Source: Gaiella sp. | Lineage (GTDB): Bacteria > Actinomycetota > Thermoleophilia > Gaiellales > Gaiellaceae | Length of the DNA: 64,000 nt | Assembly: GCA_027493885.1 (NCBI GenBank) | Contig: JAOSJZ010000001.1 | Coordinates: 2,598,622-2,662,621 of the forward strand | Direction: 5' to 3' | Part shown: positions 1 to 9,966 of the stretch, piece by piece | Layout: every line of letters begins with the position of its first letter | Numbering within the stretch: the first letter of the stretch is position 1 | Notes under the pieces: generated by a model | What the model was told of the DNA's origin: nothing | Databases searched by the model: none | Seen by the model: only the letters and a program-made list of their open reading frames with translations | Program-made: the position numbers and the translations under genes

Positions 1-341
1 TCAGGGAGCTCTACGACAGGGGCGAGAGCATGGACGACGCGATCTCGAACGGGATCAAGCGCACCGCGGGCGTCGTCACCAGCGCGGCGGTCGTGATGGT
101 GCTCGTGTTCTCGATCTTCGCGACGCTCTCGATGCTGTTCTTCAAGCAGTTCGGCGTCGGGCTCGCCGTGGCGATCCTGATCGACGCGACGATCGTCAGG
201 GCCGTGCTCCTGCCGGCGACCATGAAGCTGCTCGGAGAGTGGAACTGGTACCTGCCCCGGTGGCTCGAGTGGCTGCCACGGCTCGAGCCCGGAGAGCCGG
301 AGCCCGCGCGGGACGCGGCGCCGGCAGCCACCTCTGCGTAG
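1..341 (+). CDS. MMPL/RND-type transporter, C-terminal end (partial)
   Basis: Only the last ~112 codons are in the window; the frame is open from base 3 and the gene begins upstream. The visible part has two hydrophobic membrane segments around a LAVAILIDATIVRAVLLPA stretch, typical of the last helices of MMPL-family exporters (lipid or hydrophobic-compound export driven by proton flux). A short Pro/Ala/Glu-rich cytoplasmic tail follows the last helix. Family assignment is from this C-terminal pattern alone, so substrate is unknown. A strong hairpin lies 16 bases after the stop. Confidence 0.75.
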   Translation, partial: RELYDRGESMDDAISNGIKRTAGVVTSAAVVMVLVFSIFATLSMLFFKQFGVGLAVAILIDATIVRAVLLPATMKLLGEWNWYLPRWLEWLPRLEPGEPEPARDAAPAATSA

Positions 342-357
342 AAGCGCTGGGCTCATC

Positions 358-393
358 GGCCCCCGGCACCGATCTCGATCGGAGCCGGGGGCC
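358..393 (+). terminator. Hairpin after the MMPL gene
   Basis: Perfect 10-base arms (GGCCCCCGGC at 358-367, GCCGGGGGCC at 384-393) enclose a further CCGATC/GATCGG pairing. There is no T-run, as is common in high-GC actinobacterial terminators. It lies 16 bases past the stop and before the next gene's ribosome site, so a terminator is the best reading. Confidence 0.6.
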
Positions 394-526
394 AAGCGCG
401 TTTCGCTCCTACCGCAGGAGGACACGGAATCGTCGCCGGGTGCGAGCGCGATTCCGGCCTGGCGACGAGGCCGGCGGGGCGCACGCCTCCTAGCGTCGAG
501 GCATCGACCTCTGCGAAAGGATCATC

Positions 527-2560
527 ATGAAATCTCCGTACCGCGCCTTCACGCCCGCGCGCATCGTCGCCCTCGCCCTGCTCGGGCTGACGGTGCTCAC
601 GCTCGGCTATCTCCGGCTCGCGCCCGACGACCGCGTCTCCGTCCCGGCCGGGGCGACGGCCGGCAACCTCGAGCTCGAGCCGTGCACCTACGCGACCGAG
701 GACGGCGGCTACGCCGCCGACTGCGGCACGCTCGTCGTGCCCGAGAACCGCGACGACGCCGCCTCACGGCTGATCGCCGTGCCGGTGACCCGCGTCCGCG
801 CCCGCTCGGCGCATCCGAAGGAGCCGGTCTTCCGCCTCGAGGGCGGCCCCGGCGTCACCAACATGCACTTTCCGTACGCGAGCAGATTCGCCGGCGACCG
901 CGACGTCGTCGTCGTCGGCTACCGCGGCGTCGACGGCTCCTCCGTGCTCGACTGCCCGGAGGTCGAGTCGGCTCTCGGGCACTCGACCGACCGTCTCGGG
1001 GCGAAGTCGTTCCACGCGTATGCCGGCGCCTTCCGGGCGTGCGCGGCGCGGCTGACCGGCGAGGGCGTCGACCTCGACGGCTACAGCATGTCCCAGCAGG
1101 CCGACGACCTCGAGGCGGCGCGGAAGGCGCTCGGCTACGAGAAGATCGACCTGCTGAGCGAGAGCGCCGGGACGCGCCTCGCGCTGATCTACTCCTGGCG
1201 CTACCCGCGGAGCGTCCACCGCGCGGTGCTGGTCGGCGCGAACCCGCCCGGCCATTTCTTCTGGGAGCCGAAGACGACCGACGCGCAGATCGGCCGCTAC
1301 GCGAAGGCGTGCGCGAGCGACGCGAGCTGCCGCGGGCGGACTGACGATCTCGTCTCCTCGATGCGGTGGACCTCCGCCCACATTCCCGACCGCTGGTGGT
1401 TCCTTCCGATCGACGAGGCCGACGTGCGGATCGCGTCCTTCTTCGGGCTGTTCGAGACGACACCGGAGGCGGCGCCCGCCAACGGGCCGCTCACCCTCGT
1501 GTCGTGGCTCGCCGCCGCCGACGGCGACGCGAGCGGCCTCTGGCTCGCCTCGCTCGCCGCCGACCTCATCTTCCCGAAGATGTTCACCTGGGGCGAGTAC
1601 GCCGCGATCGGGACGCAGGACGCCTGGGCCGTGGACGCCTTCTACCGGCAGGGCGGCGACCGGGGCTCGATCCTCGGCAACCCGGGGACGGACTTCGCCT
1701 GGGGCGGAGGGCGGCTCGGCGACGCCTGGCCGACCAGCCCGGACGACGCGAGGTACCGGCACATGCGGCGCTCCAGCGTCGAGACGCTCCTCGTGGGCGG
1801 GGAGCTCGACGTCTCGACCCCGCCGCAGGTGGCGACGAAGGAGCTGCTGCCGTACCTGCCGAACGGCCGGCAGGTCGTGCTACCCGGTTTCGGCCACTCC
1901 CTCTCGTTCTGGACGCAGCAGCCGGAGGCGGGGACCCGGCTCGTGAACCGCTTCCTCTCGACAGGCCGCGTCGACGACTCGCTCTACGAGTCGCAGCGCG
2001 TCGACTTCACGCCGAGCGTGAGCCAGGGCGGGATCGCGAAGATCGCGCTCGGCTCGATCGTCGCGCTGGCGACTCTGACGGTGCTCTCCCTGCTCGCGAT
2101 GGCGCTCCGGGTCCGCTGGCGCGGGCCGTTCGGGCGCAAGGCGGGCGCGGTGCTGCGCTCTCTCTACGCGATCGTGCTCGGCCTCGGCGGCTGGCTCGCA
2201 GGCGTCCTGATCGCGCTGACCGCGCTGCCAGGCGTCCCGCTCGACGACGAGCTGCTCGCGGCGCTGTCGATCGGCGTCCCGGTCGGGCTCGCTGTGTACC
2301 TCGCCTGGGTGAACGGCGAGCGGCCTGCCGGCGCCCGCGCGACCGGCTTCGCGGCGGCGCTCGCCGGAGCGCTCGCCGGCGGCTGGCTCGGCTTCAACGC
2401 GACCGAGGGGATCGCCGCGATCCTGACGACGGTTGCCGGCGCAGTCGCGGGCTCGAACCTGATCCTGCTCGCTTTCGACATCGCCTGGGACCGCCAGGCT
2501 CACGACCGCCTCGTCGAACGCGAGGCGGCTTCCGCCGAGGCCCGGCCGGCGGCGGGCTGA
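527..2560 (+). CDS. Membrane-anchored alpha/beta hydrolase (proteolytic-type) with C-terminal membrane domain
   Basis: 677 residues. A single N-terminal hydrophobic segment (about 11-30) is followed by a secreted-peptidase-like alpha/beta hydrolase: the GGPGV oxyanion segment near residue 107, nucleophile elbow LLSESAGT near 225 (the first small residue is Ser instead of Gly), Asp in GGELDVSTPP and His in GFGHSLSFW. The family resembles the SlpD/E tripeptidyl-aminopeptidase type. After residue ~500 come about five hydrophobic helices, an unusual C-terminal membrane domain that suggests the catalytic domain is held outside the cell between two anchors. ATG start is preceded by AAAGGA at a good distance. 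It appears monocistronic, with hairpins on both sides. Substrate unknown. Confidence 0.8.
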   Translation: MKSPYRAFTPARIVALALLGLTVLTLGYLRLAPDDRVSVPAGATAGNLELEPCTYATEDGGYAADCGTLVVPENRDDAASRLIAVPVTRVRARSAHPKEPVFRLEGGPGVTNMHFPYASRFAGDRDVVVVGYRGVDGSSVLDCPEVESALGHSTDRLGAKSFHAYAGAFRACAARLTGEGVDLDGYSMSQQADDLEAARKALGYEKIDLLSESAGTRLALIYSWRYPRSVHRAVLVGANPPGHFFWEPKTTDAQIGRYAKACASDASCRGRTDDLVSSMRWTSAHIPDRWWFLPIDEADVRIASFFGLFETTPEAAPANGPLTLVSWLAAADGDASGLWLASLAADLIFPKMFTWGEYAAIGTQDAWAVDAFYRQGGDRGSILGNPGTDFAWGGGRLGDAWPTSPDDARYRHMRRSSVETLLVGGELDVSTPPQVATKELLPYLPNGRQVVLPGFGHSLSFWTQQPEAGTRLVNRFLSTGRVDDSLYESQRVDFTPSVSQGGIAKIALGSIVALATLTVLSLLAMALRVRWRGPFGRKAGAVLRSLYAIVLGLGGWLAGVLIALTALPGVPLDDELLAALSIGVPVGLAVYLAWVNGERPAGARATGFAAALAGALAGGWLGFNATEGIAAILTTVAGAVAGSNLILLAFDIAWDRQAHDRLVEREAASAEARPAAG

Positions 2561-2572
2561 CCTCCCGTCTCA

Positions 2573-2600
2573 CCCGCGCCGGCGGCCGTGCCGGCGCGGG
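2573..2600 (+). terminator. Strong GC hairpin after the hydrolase gene
   Basis: Perfect 11-base arms CCCGCGCCGGC (2573-2583) and GCCGGCGCGGG (2590-2600) with a 6-base loop, 12 bases past the hydrolase stop; flanking GTCTC/GAGAC can extend the stem. No T-run. Confidence 0.6.
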
Positions 2601-2672
2601 GCGAGACGACACGGGCCCGCGACCGTAGACTCGGGAGTTGCAGCGGGCGACGACGACCCGGAGGAGAGACGC

Positions 2673-3317
2673 ATGAGCTACCAGGTTGCGCACCTCGACG
2701 AGATCGACGAGCTGAGCGACGGACGCCAGCCCTACCGTCCCGTCAGGCATCACTTCGGCATCACGTCGTTCGGCATCACCGCCTGGACGGGCCGGGAGAC
2801 GGGAGACAGGATCCTGAACGAGCACGACGAGGCCGACAGCGCCGACGGGAGCGAGGAGCTCTACGTGGTGCAGCAGGGCCGCGCGGCGTTCGAGCTCGAC
2901 GACGAGCGGGTCGACGCGCCCGCCGGGACGTTCGTCCTCGTGCCGCCCGGCGTGAAGCGCACCGCGTTCGCCGAAGAGCCGGGGACGACGATCGTCGCGA
3001 TCGGCGGCGTGCCGGGGAAGGCGTACGAGCCGGTCGGCTGGGAGCTCTGGATGCCGCTCGGGCGGCAGTACGAGGCGGGGGAGCACGAGGCGGTTCTCGA
3101 GCGCCTGCGTCCGGTCGTCGAGGCCAACCCGCAGTACCCGCTCCTCGCCTACAACCTCGCCTGTCTCGAGAGCCTCACCGGCCGCAGCGACGATGCGCTG
3201 CGGCACCTCCGCGAGGCGATCGACGGGTCGGAGCGCTTCCGCGACTACGCGAAGGGCGACAGCGACCTCGACCCGATCCGCGGGGAGCCGGAGTTCGCCG
3301 AGATCGTCGGCGACTGA
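2673..3317 (+). CDS. Cupin domain protein with C-terminal TPR-like segment
   Basis: 214 residues. Residues ~55-110 form a cupin barrel (EELYVVQQGRAAFELD, then an APAGTFVLVPPGVKRTA turn), the fold of many small-molecule binding or metal-dependent proteins. The usual cupin metal histidines are not obvious. Residues ~130-205 look like one or two TPR-type helical repeats (NPQYPLLAYNLACLESLTGR). The start is clear: GGAGGAGA lies just upstream of the ATG, and a TAGACT -10-like box lies at 2626-2631. Function unknown; binding or regulatory roles are possible. The 174 bases after it hold nothing I can identify. Confidence 0.75.
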   Translation: MSYQVAHLDEIDELSDGRQPYRPVRHHFGITSFGITAWTGRETGDRILNEHDEADSADGSEELYVVQQGRAAFELDDERVDAPAGTFVLVPPGVKRTAFAEEPGTTIVAIGGVPGKAYEPVGWELWMPLGRQYEAGEHEAVLERLRPVVEANPQYPLLAYNLACLESLTGRSDDALRHLREAIDGSERFRDYAKGDSDLDPIRGEPEFAEIVGD

Positions 3318-3491
3318 CGCCGACGCTCAGTCGGGTATGGGCGTTCTGCTGGTCGAGCAGGAGCTCACCGAGCGACGGCTCCCTGCCGCTGCCGCCCCGA
3401 GGGGGCTGCCGCGGCGACGCGATCCGCCCGTGCAAGCGCGTTGCGGGTGCGGCGCTCGTTGGCCGATGCGACGTGACGTAGGCTCCACTGC

Positions 3492-5718
3492 GTGACGTCG
3501 AGACGCGCCGACGTGCTCGCCTGGGCGGCGACGGCGAGCGCAGCGGTGGCGTTCGCGGCGTGCCTGGCAGCGTGGCTGGCCGGCGGAGGCGCGGTCGTGC
3601 TCGACTGGGCGCCGACGCTCGACCTGCGGATCGATCTCGCGTTCGACGGGCTCGGCGCGCTCTACGCCCTCCTCGCCACGGGTATCGGCGCCCTCGTCTT
3701 CGCCTACGGGGTCGCGTACCTCCCGTGGCACCTCGAGCACCTCCGCCGCCCGACGGGCGACGCGTGGCGCTTCTGGCCCTGGATGGTGGTCTTCATGGGC
3801 TCGATGGTGGGGCTCGCCTGTGCCCGCGACCTCGTGCTCCTCTTCGTCTTCTTCGACCTGACGGCAGTCGCGTCGTACTTCCTGATCGGCTTCGACCGCG
3901 ACCGGGACGCGCGTGGCGCCGCGCTGATGGCCCTGCTCGTGACGGGAGTGAGCGCGGTGGCGCTGCTCGTCGGCGCCGTCCTCCTCTACGACGCGCACGG
4001 CACGTTCTCCCTGCCGGAGCTCTTCGAGCGCGCGGGCTCCGGGCCGACGACCACGGCCGCCGGCGTGCTGATCGCCGTCGCCGCGCTCGCCAAGAGCGCG
4101 CAGGCGCCGCTGCACTTCTGGCTGCCGCGCGCGATGGCCGCGCCGACCCCCGTCTCCGCGTACCTGCACTCGGCGGCGATGGTCGCCGCCGGCGTGCTCG
4201 TGCTCGGGCGGGTGCACCCGCTGCTCGCGAGGAGCGACCTCGTCCTCGACGGGCTACTCGTCGTCGGGGCTGGTCTCGATCGCCGTCGGCGGTGTGCTCG
4301 CGCTCGCGCAGGACGAGCTCAAGCAGATCCTCGCGCACTCGACGATCTCGCAGTACGGCTACGTCGTGACGCTCTACGGGATCGGCGGCGCGACAGCGGC
4401 CGGAGCGGCGACGCTCTACGTGCTCGCCCATGCGATCGCAAAGAGCGCCCTCTTCATGACGGCGGGTGCCGTGACGGTGGCGACGGGGGAGTCGAAGCTC
4501 TCTCGACTCGGCGGCCTCCGCCGACGGATGCCCGCGCTCGCGGTGGCAAGCGGCGTCGCGGCGGCGACGCTGGCGGCGCTCCCGCTGACGCTCGGCTTCT
4601 CCAAGGACGAGCTCTTCTTCGCGGCCGCGACCGAGCACGGTCGCGCCGTCCAGCTGCTCGCCGTCGGCGCGGCGGCGCTGACGGTCGCCTACATCGGGCG
4701 GTTCTGGCTCGGCCTCTTCACGGGGCCGCTGCAGACGCAGCCGAGCGCCCCGGTGCCTCCGCTCCTGCTCGCGCCGATCGTCGTCCTGGGCGCGCTTGCC
4801 GTCGTCGGCGGCATCGTCGTCGAGCCGTTCGCACGGCTGGCCGAAGACGCGGCCGCGGCCACGTACGCCGGCCCGCTCGAGGTGGCGCCCGCCTACCACG
4901 CGGAGCTCGGCAGCGAGAACCGGATGGCGCTCGCGGCGTGGGCGCTCGGCGCGCTCATCCTGGTCGTGCCGCGCGTTCGCGCGCCGCTCGTGGGCGCCTT
5001 CGCCCGTGCGGGGGAACGTGCCGGCCCGCGCCGCTGGTACGCGCTGTCGCTTCTCTGGCTGAACCGCGTCTCCGACTGGGCGCACGATCGAGAGGTGCGC
5101 GACCTGCGCAACAGCATCGCCGCCGTGCTCGTGCCGGCGGCCGTGCTGATCGCGATCGCGTTGGCGGTCACGCCGACCCGGGGCTCATACGAGGTCGGGC
5201 CGGTCGCGCTGGGAGACCTCCCCATCATCGTCCTGCTCGGGCTCGGGGCGCTCGCGGCGGTGACCGCCGCGCGCGACCGCGGCCGGCTGCAACCGGTCCT
5301 GGCGCTCTCCGTGCTCGGGTTCGCGCTCGCGGGCGTCTACGCGATGGTCGGGGCACCCGACGTCGCGCTCGTGGCGGTCCTGGTCGAGACGGTTCTCGCC
5401 TACGTGTTCGTCGGCGTCTTCGCCCGGCTGCCGCCGGCAACCGTGCGGCGGCCGCGCCGGCGTGCCCGGAACGCCGTGATCGGCGCCGCCGCCGGCGCGT
5501 CCGCGTTCGCGGCCATCTGGGGCGCGCTCTCGCGCCCGACGGCGACAACAGGCGTCGCCGCCGAGCACATCGAGAGGGCGCCCGAGGCGCACGGCGGCGA
5601 CGTCGTCACCGTGATCCTCGCCGACTTTCGCGGTCTCGACACGATGGTCGAGGTGACCGTTCTCGCCGTGGCCGTCGTCGGCGTCGCCAGCCTGCTCAGT
5701 CGCGGGAGGGCCTGGTGA
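3492..5718 (+). CDS. mrpA: Na+/H+ antiporter subunit MrpA (one-base frame break)
   Basis: Large membrane subunit of the Mrp multisubunit monovalent cation/proton antiporter, homologous to complex I subunit NuoL. The GTG-started frame carries the first ~9 helices (KSAQAPLHFWLPRAMAAPTP, the proton-channel signature). The rest (DELKQILAHSTISQYGY, KDELFF) and a C-terminal MrpA-specific domain (ALVAVLVETVLAYVFVG) lie in the +1 frame. Dropping one G from the GGGG at 4266-4269 joins them into 741 residues, close to the family's ~770-800. Ends GTGA, overlapping mrpB by four bases. No ribosome site is evident before the GTG, so leaderless translation is possible. Either a base-call error or a recent mutation. 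Confidence 0.88.
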
Positions 5719-6152
5719 GCGTCATCCTCGAGGTGGTCTGCCCCCGCCTGCTCGGCCCGGCCGCGATGGTCGCGGCCGCGATCATCGTCAAGGGCTACAG
5801 CGACGTCGGGGACGGCTTCAGCGCGGGCGTCGTCGTCGCCCTCGCGGTCGCGCTCCGGTACGTCACGCTCGGCGCCGAGCGAGCCGAGCGGAGCCTTCCC
5901 GTCCTCCGTCATGCACCCGTGCTCGCCGTCGCCGGGCTCCTGCTCGTGCTCGCGATCGGCTTCTTTCCAGTCGCCTTCGGCGAGCCGCCCCTCACCCACT
6001 TTCCCCGAGCCGGCGAGCCGGTCGTCGAGATCGGCGCGCTCGAGCTGACGACCGCCGTCGCGCTCGACGTCGGCATCTTCCTGCTCGTCGCGGGCGCGCT
6101 CGTGGAGACGATTCACCAGATCGCGCGGCTGGTCGAGGAGCGCCGCGCGTGA
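5715..6152 (+). CDS. mrpB: Na+/H+ antiporter subunit MrpB
   Basis: 145 residues with four hydrophobic helices. The motif IIVKGYSDVGDGFSAGV near the N-terminus is the typical MrpB/MnhB signature. GTG start overlaps the mrpA stop by four bases, indicating translational coupling. Part of the seven-subunit complex needed for cation export and pH homeostasis. Confidence 0.9.
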   Translation: MSVILEVVCPRLLGPAAMVAAAIIVKGYSDVGDGFSAGVVVALAVALRYVTLGAERAERSLPVLRHAPVLAVAGLLLVLAIGFFPVAFGEPPLTHFPRAGEPVVEIGALELTTAVALDVGIFLLVAGALVETIHQIARLVEERRA

Positions 6153-6547
6153 GCCTCCTCTTCGCCCTGGCCGCCGCCGTCCTGTTCGGCACCGGGGCCT
6201 ACCTGTTGCTCGACCGGGATCTCGTGCGGGTGGTCTTCGGCGTCGTCCTCGTCTCGCAGGCCGCGGTCCTCACGCTCGTGGCCTCGGGATTGACGCGCGG
6301 CGCCGCGCCCATCTACCCACTCTCGAGGGGCCCCGTCAGCGACCCCTTGAGCCAGGCCATGGCCCTGACGGCGATCGTGATCGGGCTGGCGGTCACCGCG
6401 CTGCTGCTCGTGCTCGTCCTCCGGGTCGTCCAGGCCTATCGCTCCGAGGAGCTGGCCGAGGTGGCAGTGCGCGAGGCGGAGCGCGAGGCCCGTCTCGAGC
6501 GCCTCCACGAGCGCGAGCACGCGGAGGAGGAAGCCGCCGCGCGATGA
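6149..6547 (+). CDS. mrpC: Na+/H+ antiporter subunit MrpC
   Basis: 132 residues, NuoK-like: three helices with DPLSQAMALTAIVIGLAVTALLL, the MrpC/MnhC signature. GTG start overlaps mrpB by four bases. The C-terminus has an unusually long charged helix (about 25 residues rich in Glu, Arg and Ala after residue ~105), longer than in most MrpC proteins. Confidence 0.9.
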   Translation: MSLLFALAAAVLFGTGAYLLLDRDLVRVVFGVVLVSQAAVLTLVASGLTRGAAPIYPLSRGPVSDPLSQAMALTAIVIGLAVTALLLVLVLRVVQAYRSEELAEVAVREAEREARLERLHEREHAEEEAAAR

Positions 6548-7913
6548 CGGCGCTCTCGCTGTCGCTCGTCGTCCCCTGGGCCGCGGGGCTCGTGCTCGCG
6601 CTGCTCGACGGCCGACGGCGCCTGGTCGGCTGGGTCGCCGTGTGCGTCCTCGGGGCCAACCTCGGCGCACTCGTCGTGCTGGCCGCCGCGGTGCTGCCGG
6701 ACGACCCTGTCGTCGTCACGACGGGCAACTGGCCGGCCGGTGTCGGGATCACGCTCCGGGCGGACGCCCTCGGCGTCCTGTTCGCGCTCCTCTCGTCGCT
6801 GGCACTCCTCTCCGCGACCGTCTTCGAGGTGCTGGAGGGAGTGCGCGAGCGGACGTTCCCGGGCCTCGTCGTCCTGCTCGCCGCCGGGCTGACGGGCGTC
6901 TTCGTCACGGGCGACCTGTTCAACTTCTACGTCTTCTTCGAGCTCGCGATGACTGCGGGCTACGTCCTGGCGACGTACGGCGGCGGGCGCAGGGAGCTCG
7001 GCGCCGCGCTCGTCTTCACGACGGTCAACTTGCTCGGCACCTTCATCTTCCTGCTCTCGGTGGCGGGCGTCTACCACGTCACCGGGACGCTCGAGATGTC
7101 CGGGATCGCGGCGCGGATGGACGAGGTCGACGCGAACGCAGCCGTGCTGCTCGCGGCAGGCTTCTTCGTCGCGTTCAGCGTCAAGCTCGGGTTGTTTCCC
7201 TTCCACTTCTGGCTGCCGACCGTCTACACGGGCGCGCGCCCCGCGGTCGCGGCGATCCTGAGCGGCGGCCTCGCGAACATCGGGGCCTACGGGCTGCTCC
7301 GGTTCGGCGGGGAGTTGCTGCCGGGCGAGCTCGACCTCGCCGCCGGCGCGCTGATCGTCATCGGTAGCGCCTCGATCCTCTACGGCGGCGTGCTTGCCGT
7401 CTCCCGGCGCACGGCGAGCGAGATGCTCGCGTACTCGGCCATCGGACAGGTCGGCTACGTCCTCGTCGCGATCGGCGTGGGCGGGCCGGTCGGCTTCGCC
7501 GCCGCAATCCTCTACACCGTGGTCAACGCGCTCAACAAGACGCTGCTCTTCCTGACCGCGCAGATGCGCGGCGCGCTCGCGGGGGCCACGTTCGCGCTCG
7601 GTGCCCTGAGCGTCGCCGGCGTCCCGCCAGCCGCCGGGTTCGTGGGCAAGCTCGAGCTCTTCCGCGCCACGGCCGGGAGCCCGGCGCTCGTCGCACTGTT
7701 CGTCCTCGGCAGCGCACTCTCGTTCGTCTACGCATTCCAGACGTATCAGTACGACTTCTGGCGCGGCGAGCGAAGGGGCCGGCGCAGCTCCGCCCCCAGC
7801 AGGGCGTCGTCGCCGCGCTCGCGCTCCTCGTCCTCGCGATGGGCGTGTGGCCGGAGCCGTTGCTCGCGCTGAGCCACGACGCCGCCGAGCTCCTCGCCCG
7901 GGGGGGCCGGTGA
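6544..7913 (+). CDS. mrpD: Na+/H+ antiporter subunit MrpD (frame break near the end)
   Basis: NuoM/N-like proton-pumping subunit, about 14 helices. VKLGLFPFHFWLPTVYTGA (lysine helix) and EMLAYSAIGQVGYVLVA are diagnostic. ATG overlaps mrpC (ATGA). After YQYDFWRGE the frame turns to Arg/Ser-rich nonsense. The continuing protein (GPAQLRPQQGVVAALALLVL, then MGVWPEPLL) is in the -1 frame and stops at 7911-7913, where it overlaps mrpE's GTG. Adding one base within AAGGGG (7772-7777) repairs it to 456 residues. Strong evidence for a one-base deletion in the sequence as given. Confidence 0.9.
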
Positions 7914-8383
7914 GCACCGTCCTCATGCGAGCGGTCGCGCTCGCGGTCGTCTACCTGCTCGTGCTCACGAGCCTTGCGCCCGGTGACGTGCTCGTCGGGC
8001 TGGCGCTCGGGCTCGCGGTCGCGCTGGCGCTGCGGCCGCGCCGTCCGAAGGAGCCGCCGGCTCCCTTGCCCGAGCGTCTCGCAGCCGCGGCGGCGGTCGC
8101 GGCGCAAACCGCCGCCGAGATGGTGCTCGGCAGCTGGCGGGTCGCCCGCTTCTGCGTCGGGCGTCCGGCCAGGCCCGGCTTCGTCGAGATCCCGCGCGGC
8201 AGTCGCTCGCGGTACGAGACGGCTCTCTGGGGAGTCCTCACCGGGGAGGCGCCCGACGAGGTCGTCGTCGATGCCGGGCGCGAGACGCTCGTCGTCCATC
8301 TCGTCGACGCAGGCGATCCGGAGGCGGTCCGTGCCCGGCATGCGGCCGCGCACGAGCGCTGGCAGCGGAAGGTCGTGCAGTAG
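7910..8383 (+). CDS. mrpE: Na+/H+ antiporter subunit MrpE
   Basis: 157 residues: two N-terminal helices, then a cytoplasmic domain ending in a charged tail, as in MrpE. GTG start at 7910 overlaps the repaired mrpD stop by four bases; ATG at 7925 is an alternative. Accessory subunit for complex assembly. Confidence 0.85.
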   Translation: MSTVLMRAVALAVVYLLVLTSLAPGDVLVGLALGLAVALALRPRRPKEPPAPLPERLAAAAAVAAQTAAEMVLGSWRVARFCVGRPARPGFVEIPRGSRSRYETALWGVLTGEAPDEVVVDAGRETLVVHLVDAGDPEAVRARHAAAHERWQRKVVQ

Positions 8384-8387
8384 CGCC

Positions 8388-8655
8388 ATGCCCGAGGTCG
8401 TCGCCGCCGTCGGGCTCGCCTGGGCGACGCTCCTCATCCTGGCGGGGGGGCGTCGTGCTGCTCCGCTCGCGCGACACGCTCCAGCGCGTCCTCGCGCTCG
8501 ACGTGCTCGTCTCGATCGTCGTTGCGCTGCTGACGATCCTCTCGTACCTGCGGGACGTCTCGTACTACGTCGACGGCGCTCTCGCACTGGGGCTGCTGTC
8601 GTTCGTCGCGACCCTCGTCGCCGTCAGGCACGTGCTCCGCGGAGAGGGTCGGTGA
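8388..8655 (+). CDS. mrpF: Na+/H+ antiporter subunit MrpF (frame break in a G7 run)
   Basis: Small three-helix subunit (about 88 residues once repaired). ATG frame reads MPEVVAAVGLAWATLLILAGG, then the frame breaks in the seven-G run at 8444-8450. With six Gs it continues VVLLRSRDTLQRVLALDVLV to the stop at 8653-8655. RDTLQRVLALDVL is the MrpF family signature. Overlaps mrpG by four bases. Confidence 0.87.
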
Positions 8656-8983
8656 TCGACACCGCGGTCGACGTGCTCGGGGCGGGGTTGCTCGGGCTCG
8701 GGCTCCTCCTCGCGACCGTCGGCCTCTACGGCGTCCTGCGGATGCCGGACATCTTCAACCAGCTCCACGCAGCGGGGCTCGTCACCGGCCCGTCCGTGCT
8801 CGTGATCCTCCTCGCCTCGCTCACCACGCGGAGCGCCGACATCGTGACGAGCGCGGCGCTGCTGTTCGTCTTCGTGCTCATCACCGCCCCGCTCGCGGGA
8901 CACGCGATCGCGAGGGCAGCCTGGCACCGGCCGGACGTCGACGGGAAGGAGGAGCCGGAGGGGCCGCGGCGCCGTGCCGATAG
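8652..8983 (+). CDS. mrpG: Na+/H+ antiporter subunit MrpG (stop apparently lost by one base)
   Basis: Three-helix subunit; GLYGVLRMPDIFNQLHAAG is the MrpG signature. As read, the frame has no stop and runs on into the stress-protein gene as one 403-residue polypeptide. If the GGGG at 8960-8963 were GGGGG, a TAG at 8981-8983 would end MrpG at 110 residues, the normal family length. Given similar single-base errors in mrpA, mrpD and mrpF I annotate the shorter protein; a true MrpG-UspA fusion is the alternative. GTG start overlaps mrpF. Confidence 0.75.
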
Positions 8984-8999
8984 CCTGATTGGCGAGGGT

Positions 9000-9863
9000 A
9001 TGCGAACGCTCGTCGCCTACGACGGATCGGAGAGCTCGAAGCGGGCGCTCGAGCTCGCGGCCGAGGTCTTCGGCCCGGCGGGGAGCCTCGCAGTCGTCCA
9101 CGTGGCGCCCCCGCTCGGCGAGCCTGATTTCGCGGGCTCGCCCGAGGTGGAGGATCCCGAGCAGGAAGAGCTCCTCGCCGAGGCGCGCACCGCAGTCGCC
9201 CGCTCCGGCACCCCGGCGGTCACGCTGCGCCGGCGAGGCGACGTCGCGAGGGAGCTGATCGCGGCCGGCGCCGAGCTCCACGCCGAGTTGATCGTGGTCG
9301 GCTCTCGAGGCCGAGGGCCCTTCAAAGCCGCGCTCCTCGGCAGCGTGTCAGCGGCAGTCGCAGGAGGCGCGCAGGCCCCGGTCCTCGTCGTCGGTCCCGA
9401 CGTCGTGCTGGGCGAGGGGCCGATCGTCTTGGGCGTCGACGGGTCTGACGCCTCGCTGGAGGCCGGTCGCGTCGCCATCGCGCTCGACCGCCGCCTCGGA
9501 CGCGGGCTACGTGTCGTGCACGCGTACACCTTGCGTCGGATTCCCGGCGCCTCCGCGGTGCCGGAGGCCAGGGAGGAGTTGGCGGAGGTGGACGAGCGGC
9601 GTGCGGCGGAGGTTCTCGCCGGGGTCGCCGACGTGCTCCACCTCCCCGGCGACGCGATCGAGACGGTGCGGGACGGCAGCGAGCCCGCAGCGCTCGTCGC
9701 GCTCGCACGCGATCTCGACGCGGCGCTGATCGTCGTCGGCTCGCGCGGCCTCGGAGCGGTGCGCGCGGCACTCCTCGGGAGCTTCTCGACGAGCGTCGTC
9801 GCCGAAGCGCCCTGCCCGGTCATAGTGGTACCGCCCGGCGCCCGGGCCGAGTCGCTCGACTGA
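9000..9863 (+). CDS. Tandem-domain universal stress protein (UspA family)
   Basis: 287 residues with two UspA domains (about 1-137 and 140-283). Each ends in the ATP-binding pattern: GSRGRGPFKAALLGS and GSRGLGAVRAALLGS. Domain starts are TLVAYDGSESS and IVLGVDGSDAS. Cytoplasmic, ATP-binding stress proteins of this tandem type are common in Actinobacteria. ATG at 9000 follows GCGAGGG. The position directly after mrpG suggests co-expression with the cation antiporter under salt or pH stress (inference). Confidence 0.88.
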   Translation: MRTLVAYDGSESSKRALELAAEVFGPAGSLAVVHVAPPLGEPDFAGSPEVEDPEQEELLAEARTAVARSGTPAVTLRRRGDVARELIAAGAELHAELIVVGSRGRGPFKAALLGSVSAAVAGGAQAPVLVVGPDVVLGEGPIVLGVDGSDASLEAGRVAIALDRRLGRGLRVVHAYTLRRIPGASAVPEAREELAEVDERRAAEVLAGVADVLHLPGDAIETVRDGSEPAALVALARDLDAALIVVGSRGLGAVRAALLGSFSTSVVAEAPCPVIVVPPGARAESLD

Positions 9864-9966
9864 CCACCGGGGTCGATCGCGCCCGTGTCACGGACGCGAG
9901 GCGATGCGGTGCATCCACGCGAGCCCGGGCTGGTGGCTCGTCCCCAGGCGCAGCTCGGATCGAGGC

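Noticed and set aside
4266..8450. Programmed frameshifting or phase variation in the mrp operon
   Set aside because: The same kind of break is found in many unrelated genes across the window, including biosynthetic ones; sequence error is simpler.
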